From Kalaharituber pfeilii (Eukaryota > Ascomycota > Pezizomycetes > Pezizales > Pezizaceae), in contig WHUZ01000006.1 in NCBI GenBank assembly GCA_015179045.1, forward strand, positions 1 through 64,000: a stretch of DNA of 64,000 nt, given 5' to 3'. Below, piece after piece: positions 37,146 through 49,591 of this stretch. The notes beneath the pieces were generated by a model. It worked only from the letters and a program-made list of their open reading frames with translations. It ran no database searches and had not been told where the DNA came from. Within the stretch, counting starts at the first letter, position 1. Every line of letters begins with the position of its first letter. A program made the position numbers and the translations under genes.

Positions 37146-37818
37146 AATGGTCACGATGCAATTGAGACGAATAGCAATGGGGAGGGGGAGGGGGGGCAAA
37201 GAAGGACAAAAGACGAGAAAGAAGAATGAGGGGTCAATGTCTGAGAAAGCTGAATAGGTTGTTGATCAGTGGAGGAGGGGGAATAGCGCAGGTAGATTGC
37301 TTAGGTATATGAAGGGAGCAAGAGCATAGAGTGTGAAGTTAATGATACGGAGTCAAAGGGGGCGGGGCGTAGTGCGAACTTGAGGCAGGTACATGGGTGG
37401 TGGATGGTGCAAAATGTGGATGGATGGGTGACTGGGGGGGGGGGGGGGGAAGGGCAGTACAGGCTGCGAGAGAGTTGTGCGAGAAAGCGCGAGAGTGAAG
37501 GGACGCCCCTCCAGCGCCAGGCCAGGTGCTGGGCCTCCGCCCGCCTGGCTCCGTGGCCCTCTGCTGGCAGCACGTACTGTACTCGTACTCGAGCACTGCT
37601 GCTCTCGTTGCTCGCGGCCCGAGTGATCACGTACCTGTCTGGGTCGAGGACTGTCTGTAGTGCTCAAAGCGATTGTACAGTATCTCGCGGCTACGCTGCG
37701 TTTCGAGATCTCCGTGAGTGCTACCTCTAGCACGCTCTGAAACCGCATGTACGGCAGCAGCTAGCCCAGAGTCACGGATGCCGTCGTCCAGGCGCGAGAG
37801 AAGCGTCAGGGTGATCTC

Positions 37819-37846
37819 GACGGACGGACGGACGGACGGACGGACG
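37819..37846. repeat. (GACG)n tetranucleotide repeat
   Basis: About seven head-to-tail copies of gacg/cgga in the GC-rich block upstream of the 36.7-kb gene. Direct observation. Confidence 0.88.
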
Positions 37847-40033
37847 ATGTAGCAGCGCAGCAAGCCCAGCCAATACACAGCAGGCGCAGCGCGCAGGCAG
37901 CGAATTCCAGCGCTGCAGGCAGATATGCTAGCACGAGAAGGGGAAGTAGCGCCCAGTCAGCGCGTCTTGCAATATGCGTGCGAGGAGGAGAGTGTAAAAA
38001 TGGGAGACCCTGTGCAGCTTGCGTCTGCACTCAGGCTGTTTCGAGCGTATCGATCGGTTGGGCGCCTGGGGTGGGTGGCAGGGGTAGCTGAGGGTGAGGA
38101 GGGATGGAACGGATGGCGAGCACGCCCGACGCTGGCCAGGCCAGCGGGCCCGGCAGGAGGAGGGAGGAGGAGGAGCAGAGTACTCGTACAGTATTGATGG
38201 AGGGCTGCAGCGCTGCAGCGGTGTTTCCTAGAAGCGGTGTCTCCACGGCGCTTCAACTCGGCCCCAGGTGCGCTACTTCATAAACACTCACGAGTGCCTG
38301 TACCTGTACCTCTCCTCGTCGGCCTGGCGAGTGCCGCTTTATCTGCGTGCGGACACTTCGCACAATTCCCATAGTATCATCATAGAGTACTGAAAGAACG
38401 CTTCGCAAGCCCGCCAGTCCGGCCCCCCGGCAGCCTGACCTAGGCTTAGCCCGGCTTCATCCCCACATAAATCGTGTCTCTACACCCAGTGCACTGTACA
38501 ATATTTTACCCAAGCATCACATCTACATTAATTCCAAACGCCGGCAGAGCATGTCACTCCGCTTCAGGTATTGGAATACCGATTGGCAACCTCGTCCTTT
38601 GCCAAGGGCTGCTGCTACAGCGGGAAACCGAAACCTGCTACCGTTGGATGCTGCATGATCCTGGCCACCATATATCTATTCGTGCTCTCGTTCTCGTTCT
38701 CGTACCTAGACTCTCCCTATACGGGAGGATGGCTCAAGACAACAATGGAAGCGAATCCGAGTCGATGGCTAACATTTGAAATATAATTGGAAAAAAAGAA
38801 AACAAGCCGAGCACAAAAGAAGCTGTTCCTTTCATGATATTAGCATTAGCCACAAGTAAGGCTACTTAGGTAGAGGCGACTAACTCAGTATGTGTCGCTC
38901 AGCTTGGAAAAATAACATCTCGGCGATCATCGATGGAGGAGCAACACACTCAACACCTTGCTCAACTCAAAAAATACCCCTTGTACCCTCGCTAGTCCAG
39001 TTTTGCTCACGAGAAGGTGGTGCAACGCTTAGTGTTTTGGGCGGTAACGTACAAAGTCACAGGGGTCATGTTCCAGTTGCATCCCGCGTTGGCGCTGTGT
39101 GTGGCCAGTAGCCTCTAGCAACACGCTTCCAGACGCTGCACGGGAAAAAGAAAACCAAGTAAAAATTGAGAAAGAGGCCAAAATGTGAGGAGGTGTGGGA
39201 GAGGACTTCCTTACGCTACCAACAGACCCTGGTCTCACCTCCTGAAAAAGGGGCTTTGTGTTTCACCAAACCCTCAGGACAAAGAGGGAAAAAAAATGTA
39301 AGAATTTTGCCTGTACACCAAAAATAACCGCCCCATGCTAGCCAATATTTAACATGATTCAACCAACCGACGTTCGCAGCGCTGCATGGTCAGATAGAGT
39401 AGTATGGATAATAAATAGACAGAAACAAGAAAAGGCTTCTCTGGTAGCTTCTCAAAAAAAGGCCAATAAGATGCAAGCTAAAGCTACAACAAAGGGGAGA
39501 TCCGATCAATCGCAAAGCCGACCGGAGAAACAATCACAGGCGCATGAAGAGAAAGCAGGAGCAAATTCAGGTGGGCTGAAAAGGTGCTGGAGACCCATGC
39601 AGACTGTTGGTCCCAACGAAAAAGTATGTTGTATCCTCCCCGTCAAGCGCTATGTCCTAATGCAAGAGAGTGGCTACCGAATGCGGCTAGATGGGCGTTT
39701 AGAGTATGATCCTTTTCGTCAGCCGTATTTTCTACTTTCGTCCCATGCCTGACATGCTGTGCTCTGTTGTACAATAGCCGGATCTTGCTCTGCTCTGAAG
39801 CATCACGCCCGCCCTGCGTACTGGACATACCGCACCCATGGCTGAGTAGAGCTGCAATGAGGTGCAATCTGCACAGTACCACAGGAATGTTCCACCTTCC
39901 TATTCATCCAATAAACCATCCTCAATTAGTTCCCTTGTCAATTGACGTTTTTAAACTATTTCGCTCGTATCCGTTCCTTGAAGATATCTCAGATACTGTC
40001 ACTTCGCGGTCCTGTTCGCAAAAAAATATATTG

Positions 40034-41241
40034 TTATCGGTATCTTGACGCTGATCCTCGGCTACCCGACTCCAGCATGTCGTCCAACCACTTTTCGTCC
40101 TCTTCTTCACTTCGCTTATCTTGGGTAAGCCCCCCCACCAACGGCATCCTTGTCTTTGTCAATTCGTGTTGGGCAGGCGTGCGGACTAAATCAGAGTTTG
40201 TGTCAGTCAAAATTGCGAGCCGCATAACACTTTGAATGAAACATAATTGAAGTTAATGGCAGAAAGCACCGTAAACTTACCCTCCAGTTTCAAACCTCCA
40301 AGAAATTCGTCAATATCATCAACATCATCACGTATGGAACCGCCGCCGAGATTGTTGACGCCTGCAGAAGCCTTCGACTTCCTGGGGGCGAACCTTTGCC
40401 GGAACGCTTCCGCTGCATTTTGCTTCGTGATCTTCTCGTTTATGTCTTGAAACTGGCGTCGGTCTGCTTGGATAACTTTCCCCTTCGAGGGCAAGCCCTT
40501 GTCTGTAACAAGCAGCCTGTCGATGTCGCCCGTCTCGTCTTCATCATCACTAAACTTTAGCTGAGCTTTCCCGACGGTCATTCGTGCATAATCCGGCTCA
40601 GGTTCTTCGACTGTTTCAGTTTCATCTTTTGACACAGTTTAGCTTGGACTATAAAACGGGTAGGAGCACACGCCAGTTAACCTTTCAAATACGGATCCTC
40701 CTCGGGCTCCTCGTACCGCCAGGCGTTGGACACAATCTTTCTCCGACTGTATTTCCCTCCTGATTGCTCCTGATCATCTCCAGACTTTTGACCTCCAGCA
40801 TCATCGTCCTTGTCCTCGGGGCTGGTGCCCGATTCATTTTTCTTTTCCAAGCCGTCTTCCGGTATGGTTGTATTTTGTGGGCCCGCGGGCCCGGACACTA
40901 CGTCCTTCTTCGCACCATGCACTTTGGCGGGGCCTGCAGCATTGTTGGTCCCCCCGGCTTCTACTTTTGCCCGAAGTTTTCGCTCATAAGCCCTAGTCGC
41001 TTTGCGGTCCCACTCTGCAAGAAATTGATTTGCTTAGCATATGCAGGCTCCTGATAGAACGATGCCCCGCTGTGATAACAGGGTCTTGTTCTTTTCCTTA
41101 CGTACTGTTCTTGTGGAGGACCATTGTTTCTCAGCTGAGAATCTTTGATTAGCCGACGCAACGGATGATGTTCCGTACCAGCAGCAGGTCAAACGGGGGT
41201 TGTAAAAACTCGGAGTTAGCGGTGCGTCCAGCAATTATCAT
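40034..41241 (-). CDS. Conserved fungal protein of unknown function, probably with two under-called bases
   Basis: The 3' part is secure. Exons 41014-40682, 40625-40281 and 40185-40034 join in phase: AEWDRKATRAYERKLRAKVE, SRRKIVSNAWRYEEPEEDPY, KDETETVEEPEPDYARM, then GKVIQADRRQFQDINEKI, TKQNAAEAFRQRFAPRK, DDVDDIDEFLGGLKLE and a C-terminus EEEDEKWLDDMLESG. Upstream, EHHPLRRLIKDSQLRNNGPP and, after an in-phase intron (donor GTAAGG), EPAYAKQINFL would continue into EWDRK. That needs one extra base near 41018 (TTG before CAGAG), and a second near the ctgctgctgg at about 41190 to reach the ATG at 41241. The charged, acidic and Lys-rich composition suggests a nuclear protein; function unknown. As sequenced, the frame is broken at those two points. 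Confidence 0.6.
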
Positions 41242-41384
41242 AGAGGCAAAAGTAGAGAACGTTTTTTTAGTTGTGGCACTCAAAGGCTAGCGTGAGATTA
41301 CAAGTAGCAGCTTGGCCAGGAGATCTCTTCTGCCAAGACTCGCTCACGTCATCGCTTAGCTCAAGCTGCGTTCTCAGAGCAGAG

Positions 41385-42902
<1,518 letters not shown>

Positions 42903-43466
42903 TGCTCAGAGGAGAGCCTTTCCAATGGACACTCTGAGATGCTGATTAACCTAAGAGCGCAACCTGAGAAGTTTGCCGACGTAGAGTAACGGAACTGTAA
43001 AGTATTGGGATAACGATCTCGAATGAGATTCAACCACTGGTACACTGAAGGTTTAAAAAAAAAAAAAAAAAATAAAAAATACAGAGCCGCACTCCGACCT
43101 GGCATTGTGGGGATGGTAGTGTTCTTGGCGACATCATCTTATTGGTAAGTGCCGTCATGACCAGATAGTCACAGTCATATGACATTCCCGGCGCTGTTTG
43201 TAAGTGCAAGGAGGTCTGCATGTCCATCACGGCCAACCCCACTGTACTGGATCGAGCCTTCACCACGCAGCCCACAAGAACAAGCAGTAATCAATACCCC
43301 ACATACAAGCACCGACCTGCACCCCTCTGGGTCTCATTAGTCTCCAAGCAGAGCTTACTTTGCCCCCTTGAGCTGCCGCACCACTTGCAGCAGGCTACAT
43401 CAACATCCCCATCTACATCCCTACAAGCAGGCCCCGTCCCGTTTTGATTCGCGCATCAAGCTCTCC
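42903..43466. promoter_or_regulatory. Divergent intergenic region of MSW1 and GET4
   Basis: 564 bp between the two start codons, with an A run at about 43053-43070. It must contain both promoters and leaders. No other feature is evident. Confidence 0.6.
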
Positions 43467-44896
43467 ATGTCCGCAAGCAAAGTCGAAAAGACTCGAGCTC
43501 GTCTCCAGAAACGGTAGCCTACCTACCCTGTCCCATTCAATCCTAAGTTTCAGCACGCTCGGACGATTCCCGCTAACCCTTGTCCCCGCGCACCAGCATC
43601 GAGGAAGGTTCCTACTACGAAGCACATCAGCAGCTCCGTGTGCTGTCCCAGCGCTATGTCAAAGCTGAGAATTATGAGGCCGCAATTGACATTCTCTTTT
43701 CGGGCGCTCAGGCGCTGCTGAAGGCAGGCCAGGGAGGCAGTGGCGGGGACCTATGTACCTTGTTGCTCGAGGTATATCAGACAGCGGAGCTAAAACCTGA
43801 TGCGACTACCAAAGGTGCGCTGTTAAATCCAAGGATGGGGTAAAAAGTCATGCTATGGGGACCATGATACGTTATTGTTTTGAAACTGAATGGGCAGAAC
43901 TGACGTTCGTGGTGGGGTACGGTACAGCGAGAATCTTTACCCTGCTGAGCTTGATACCACTAGAGGAACCCAGCAGAAAGAGGTTTATAAAGGAGGCAGT
44001 AGCGTAGGGTTACCCTGTCATATACACGATATTTGAGCGAGCGACATAAGCTTAGATTCGCATTTGCTACAGATGGTCGGCGAAATACGGGGAGATACAC
44101 TCTGGAGACCCAGAACTACATCACTTCATTGGGTCGCTCTACGCGCAAGGTCGGGTTGCTTTATTCCATCCTGTCGTATGAATCTATAATTAGACCCACT
44201 AACGCGGAATCGTACCTCACAACAGAAGACGACGCCTACGACGCCGAAAAGCACCTCCTCGTCGGCACCAAGGCCAGCGCTGACGTCCTCGCCAACCTCC
44301 TTTACCGATGGTACTCTGATGCCGGCTCGTCCCACGCCATCGCAGCGCACTATCTTGCGCGTGCCGTCCTCCCTTACCTTCTCCTCCGAAACATCCGAGA
44401 TGCTACTCGCGTATACGACCTCTTCACAAAGCAGTTGGTAGCCAACGACCCATCCATCGTTGTCCAGGAAGTCCAATCGTCGACATCCGAAGCTAGAGTC
44501 TTCCCGGAATTGCCGCTGGTGAATTTCTTGGGACTGCTGCTCCTGGCGATTCAGAGGGGCGCCGCGGACTTGTTTAGAAGCCTGAAGACGCACTATTCGG
44601 CGCAACTGAAGGAGGTGCACGGGTGGGATGATGTAGGTCGAATGCTTTGATATCGTGGACCCACCCCCTTCTCCCCGTTAGTGCGACTTGCGTTTGAAGC
44701 TGACAACTTGAAATTTGACACGCAATTTTAGCCCTTGGAGCAAATCGGCGAAATGTACTTTGGCATCCGGATTCAGCGGCCCACAAACCTATTCGACATG
44801 ATGGGCAGCCTGTTTGGCGGCGCGCCAATCGGTAGCGGATCCTCGTCATCGGCCGCAGGACAGGTTGCGATCCCGCCAGCGGTCGAGCTGGATTAG
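43467..44896 (+). CDS. GET4: Get4, adaptor of the GET pathway for tail-anchored proteins
   Basis: Six exons (43467-43513, 43597-43814, 43928-44003, 44073-44149, 44226-44632, 44732-44896) join in phase to 329 aa. The start MSASKVEKTRARLQKR continues as IEEGSYYEAHQQLRVLSQRY. Next come YEAAIDILFSGAQALLKAGQ, RIFTLLSLIPLEEPSRKRF, WSAKYGEIHSGDPELHHFIG, DDAYDAEKHLLVGTK, ARAVLPYLLLRNIRDA, LPLVNFLGLLLLAIQRGA and GEMYFGIRIQRPTNLFDMMG, with a Gly/Ser-rich tail. These repeats form an alpha-solenoid. In yeast, Get4 with Get5 bridges Sgt2 to Get3 and hands tail-anchored proteins to the ER. Every junction is canonical, so this is a clean reference gene next to damaged ones. Confidence 0.96.
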
Positions 44897-46205
44897 ATTA
44901 GGCCACCTGGGTCTTTCATTTTTCTCATTTTTATTCGTATAATGAATGCGTGCAGGAATGTGTGATATCACAATTTCATGAAAAAAATTGAAGCAAACTT
45001 AATAAATAAAATGTGCAATAGTTTGCGTAGAATGTTCGAGTTGGGGAGGGAGAGGGAAGAGGGAGGCTATAGCTAACCTAAGCTATAACCTTTGGAAATT
45101 TTGAAGGATTATTCCTCTTCTCGCCCTGTGGAGATCCGTGGCATTACATATATGGTGGGTATTGGGTATTTTTGATAGTAGTATGTGGAAAACGTGTAAG
45201 GATACTTATCTATACCATGAGGGTTCGAAGAAGGTATGACGAAAATGGGTCCACAAGACCCTAGTAGCCCCAGAATTTTTTGATAATAATATTTAGGATA
45301 TAGAAATTTAATAATTCAATGGAAGTAAAACTAAACATATGCCCATGCCCATATCCTCAAATGTCTTTCTAACCCTCCAACCCCTCCCAGTGCACATGTA
45401 CTGTACATACTAGTTACCACATATTAAACATGCTAAAAGGAAAGAGAAAAGTACTTGGGTACTTAATGTTTATAAACTATACGCCAAAAGGAGGATGATG
45501 TGAATTACGAAGAAATGTAAAGTACATCTTAGAGCTTATTTTATCTCATTTTGCAACCCTCCCCCCCCCCCCCCCCCCCCCCCTTCACTCTCTCCGATTT
45601 CCAAATTTCATACACCGGCTTTTTTTTGCGTTTCTCTAAGCGGTATAAATCTAGTCCGAGCTACACCAGTTTGCACAAAGAATGCCGCGGGAAGGGCGGG
45701 GGTGTATACGTTGTGTATGTATGGATGGATGGGTGAAGAGGTCGAGCTAGGCTTTTTGACGCGGAGAATGGGTTACCGGAGTGTCAGTTGCGGGTGTTAT
45801 ATAGAGGAGAAACGGTAGAGCTATGAAGCTAAAGCTAAGGAGCGTGGTAATATCGGTCGGAGTCCGCAAGTGGATAAGCTGATGAGGGGCCACTAGGGGA
45901 GGATGGAAATGTGGTGCGTCTAGAAGGCTGTTCGAGGGGCTGCTGCGCGGCATTTGATGGGGATGAATGAGGTCAAAATACGGCAGCTAGAGAGTTGCAA
46001 TCATGAAAAATGGCAGACATTGGTGTGGAAATCCTATAGTCTGTAGTTTGCTTGGTAATGTAGGTGTGTGATAAAAGCGTAGCTTGCTGCCTGCGGGTTG
46101 GGCGTGGAGTGCTCGAGAAGCCCCGTTGCAATTGTTTGGAAAGGCAAAGAGCTGAGCAATAACGTATAAGTCTTATCAATGGTGCAGGTAGTATCGATAT
46201 CCACC
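44897..46205. other. Convergent intergenic region
   Basis: 1.3 kb between GET4 and the 3' end of the next minus-strand gene. It contains a run of 23 C at 45561-45583. Short frames around it are composition artefacts. Nothing else noted. Confidence 0.55.
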
Positions 46206-46951
46206 TCAGTCATCCGCTTCGGCATTAAACATCCATTCATCTTCCGCGAGCGATCGAACCTTCTGACGGAGGAGTTCTATGTATGTTCCGCATTGTTAGT
46301 TGAGGATTTCCAGAGAATGAAAGTTGGGTGCAACGAACCGGGAAGCTTCCGAGCCATATCATTGTGATGTCTCTTGACCATCTCTGCAAGCCGCTCTTGG
46401 TCGCCTAGAAGGGGATAAGTAACCTTGTCAGCGATTTTAGCTCCATAAAGTTCAAGTTTCCGACGCGCACGACTGGGCTCCACAGCTCTCCTGATTCCGC
46501 TTCGCCAACCCAGCCGTCAGAGAAGCCACCAGCTGTCGATGATTTATGCCAAAGTATGGCAAGATTCCAAACAACCCCCTCATGCACCTGACTTTCCAAC
46601 CCGCTTCCTGCTAAAATCACAAAACAAACAAAATCAGCACCCACCCGCCTCTCTCCCCGCCTCCCCGCCCGCATTCATCCCCGCCACCATCATCATCAAC
46701 ATCTGAGTCTCCTGCCCCCCATCCAACGACCCATCCTCATTCCTCACCACAATCCCATCGTCGCTATCGAACGGGGATCCTGCCCCCGCCGCCGGCGCGC
46801 TACCCGCCGTACTAGTAGCAGCGGCAGCGGCAGCAGCCGCAGCCGCGGACGCGGTGGTGCTGGAGTTCGAGCGCGAGAGTGTCCGGAAGAGGTTCCGGCG
46901 GACGTCGGAAGCCTTGCGGGGGTGCGAGTTCCTGGTAAGGTGTGTGGGCAT
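46206..46951 (-). CDS. Small conserved fungal protein of unknown function, poly-Ala segment
   Basis: Start at 46951: MPTHLTRNSHPRKASDVRRN, LFRTLSRSNSS, then a tract of ten Ala, DDGIVVRNEDGSLDGGQETQ and LMMMVAGMNAGG. Exon 1 likely ends at 46645 (donor GTGGGT). The middle exon is 46490-46339: EPSRARRKLELYGAKIADK, VTYPLLGDQERLAEMVKRHH, NDMARKLP. The last exon is 46276-46206: ELLRQKVRSLAEDEWMFNAE ADD-stop. The middle-to-last junction is in phase. The first junction, with these sites, is one base short (307+152+71 = 530 nt), so either my sites are wrong or a base is missing. The helical KLELYGAKIADKVTYPLLGD part looks conserved but I cannot assign a family. Divergent from CDC123. Confidence 0.62.
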
Positions 46952-47286
46952 GGGGTGGGATGATGGCTATATATAAATATTAGTTTCTGTTATGAGGTTG
47001 CTGCAAGCGTATGTATGCGTATGTGTGTCGTTGTCGGTGAATGAATGGTACTGGGTAAGAGCGTGAAGATGCCGGGTTTATGGCAATCTGCGCCAAGACC
47101 GGGACCGCTGGATGGTGGATGAGTGCCGTGCTACTTGTATGATATGGGGCATGTATGATTCAAGTACGATACGACTAAATGTGTCACGTGGCAATCTAGA
47201 GCGTGACTCTGAAGCTCTTCACTGACCCCTGCACCGCAGCACCGCAGACCCCAGCACCCCCCACCATTCCCCAAATACAACCAAAA
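46952..47286. promoter_or_regulatory. Divergent promoter region of CDC123 and the 46.9-kb gene
   Basis: 335 bp separate the two start codons, so both promoters overlap here. No other feature seen. Confidence 0.6.
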
Positions 47287-49110
47287 ATGGCTACCACCAC
47301 CCCCACTCACCCCGAAGGCTCCGAATCCCACACGCAGCCTTCAGTCACCTTCCTCCCCGACCGCCTTCCCTTCCCACCGCTCCGCAAGCGTCATATACTC
47401 AATTGCTCGTTCTCGTCCTGGTATCCGCAGTACGTTGGGCTCACTTCCAGCCCTTGCGCAGCACCCCCCCCCCCTCCCCCCCCCTCCCCCCCCTCCCGCC
47501 TCCAACTGACTCCCCGTAGATACCGCAGCTTCATACCCAAGACCCGCATCGTGCCACTAACCTCCGCGTTCATCGAGTACCTCCGCGAAGACGGCATATT
47601 CCTTCCTCGGGATGAGAACGCCAGGTGAGCCCACAAGCTTCTGCTCCACAGCCCTTCCCCCCGCCAAAAACATCACACTCAGAGCTAACCTCATAAGCTA
47701 CAACAGTGCCGCCTGGTCCGACGACGAAGACGACAATTCTGACGACGCTGGGGACTACTCTGCAGCTTCAGATACCGAAGACGCAGAGGCGGAGGCTCTG
47801 AGCAGGAATAAAGTCGGTTTCCCACAGTCCTTGCTCCCCCCCGTCCAGACTATTTCGGGGTAACAGCATAACTTACCCACCCCAAACCAGGACCCCTCCC
47901 TCCGCTTCCCCGAACTTCACGCCCAAATCGCTTCAACCATCGCCGACCTTGGCGGCAAAGTCTTCCCAAAGCTAAACTGGTCCTCGCCAAAGGTACACCT
48001 TCCTCAGCCCGTCTCCTACCCTGCCGGAGCCTAACACATATGTATCCCTACACAGGATGCTACCTGGATCTCCGCCACAAATACCCTCGAATGCCGAACC
48101 CCCTCCGACATTTACCTCCTTCTCAAATCTTCCGACTTCATTACACACGACCTCGAGCATCCCTTCGACGACTGCGTTGACGATACCGACGACGTCGACT
48201 CCACTAACCCTCCCTCCACAATATCAGCTACCGCCGGTCCCACCAGCACCACCAGCACCACCAGCACCACCAGCACCACCAGCGCCACCAGCACCACCGG
48301 CCCCACCAGCACCGCCAGCACCTCCGGCACCACCACCAGTGCCCCAGCATCGCCCCAACAACCAAAATAACCACCTCCTTCACAGGATCCGACATCCAAT
48401 ATGACCTCGTTCTCCGCAAATGGTTCGACGTCAACCCCTCCGTCGAATTCCGCTGCTTTGTCCGCGACAAAAAAGTCATTGGCATCACCCAACGCGATCT
48501 GAATCACTACGAGTTCCTCAAAAAAATGAAGGAGGAGCTGATTGGGCTTATCACGGCATTTCATACAGTAAAGCTTAGGGACACGTTTCCGGACCCCAAT
48601 TGTAATTAGACCCTCTCCCTCCCCCGCGATCGCTTATCCTATGTGTGTATTGGCAGAGTTTTCGGCAAACATAGATGGGGTGGATTACATAAATCAACTA
48701 ACAAGAATTTTCTCGTTTTGTTCAGTCGCCTTTGATGTGTACATCCCACGAACACAAAGCAAAGTCTGGTTGATTGACATCAATCCTTGGGCACAGCGGA
48801 CGGACCCGATCTTATTCTCCTGGTTGGAGCTACTGACAATGAATGCCGATGCAATAATAACACCAGAACTCAGGCTAGTCAAAAGAGATGACCCTGAAGC
48901 ATATAGTTTCAATACCCCCAGTATTCAGCTCACAAGCTTCCAAAGGAGGTAAGCAACCTATTCCATCTGACTCACCACCTTGGCTCAAGCTATTCACAAT
49001 CTAACATCTCATTGCCGTAGGTCGTTGATGCTGGCATGGGCGGTGCACAGTCAATTCAAGAATTTGCACAACGGTGGCGGGATATTGTAAATAATATGCA
49101 AGATCCATAA
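47287..49110 (+). CDS. CDC123: Cdc123 (D123 family), eIF2 assembly factor, with one apparent frameshift
   Basis: Eight exons: 47287-47429, 47520-47624, 47707-47812, 47891-47992, 48056-48338, 48386-48601, 48726-48948, 49021-49110. Landmarks are [26 protein letters not shown]-like [95 protein letters not shown] and [13 protein letters not shown]. Cdc123 is an ATP-grasp-like protein that helps join eIF2 gamma to alpha, needed for translation initiation. Exon 5 carries a 9-bp repeat coding for Thr/Ser. In exon 7 the frame reads [14 protein letters not shown], but the conserved ending [18 protein letters not shown] is one frame away. One more C in the five-C run at 48915-48919 restores it and makes the junction to exon 8 in phase. 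Confidence 0.88.
48241..48340 (+). repeat. Coding minisatellite, unit about ccaccagca, in CDC123
   Basis: Nine-base units, first four exact then degenerate (cgccaccagcaccaccggccccacc...), within exon 5 of CDC123. The gene's frame reads it as Thr/Ser repeats; another frame reads Pro/Ala repeats. It ends at the likely intron donor (48339), so changes in copy number could affect both protein length and splicing. Confidence 0.85.
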
Positions 49111-49591
49111 TTCTCATAAATCTAAAGCAAATAATGTAGCAAATAATGTAAAATAGAGATGCAATGTCCAAGTAAAATAGCTCAAGACAAAAGTTGACAG
49201 CACAAATCAATACATAGAATAAGGAGGGAGAAGTGGAGACATGATATCTGCAGAGTAGACTCATTGCGGATACCTATAACTTGAGGTGTTATAAACGGGA
49301 GTGAACATGCAAAAATAAAATAATCACCACCGCATGCTAGACATGCTGAACACCAGTGTTAGCAAAATTGTTCCTCCACGTAAGCAAAACTGTACTTCAC
49401 TCCCCATCCAAGATCTCATCAACCATGTGCCTAAGTATATAAAAGAACATGCAAGGTATGATTCGTGTGTCTCATCCCAATAAGGACAGGTATAGAGTAA
49501 TGTTTGATATCTAAAACTGAAAGATGTGCAAAATGGTTGGAGCGAAGATTCGCAATTCCACGAAGATATATTCTCTGGAGTCAGAAGCCGT
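49111..49591. other. Convergent spacer between CDC123 and MEI2-like
   Basis: 481 bp shared by two 3' ends. A/T-rich, and it contains repeated aaataatgtaa (about 49128-49152). No gene. Overlapping short frames are not supported. Confidence 0.55.

Larger units (their letters stand above)
36742..40033. other. Intergenic region with G-rich and GC-rich blocks
   Basis: This lies upstream of the 36.7-kb gene and downstream of the 41-kb gene. 37020-37145 is almost pure G with interspersed A/T (repeats of gggggga), 37434-37449 is another G run, 37460-38290 is GC-rich, and there is a (gacg)n tract at about 37819-37846. 38300-40030 is of ordinary composition; the frame at 39354-39752 (+) is Lys/Gln-rich and unrecognised. 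No gene supported. Confidence 0.5.

Noticed and set aside
39354..39752. 132-aa frame on the plus strand
   Set aside because: Lys/Gln-rich without known motif or neighbouring exons; insufficient to call a gene.
39643..41054. Plus-strand frames across the 40-41-kb gene
   Set aside because: They are antisense shadows of the minus-strand exons, which carry the conserved composition and in-phase introns.
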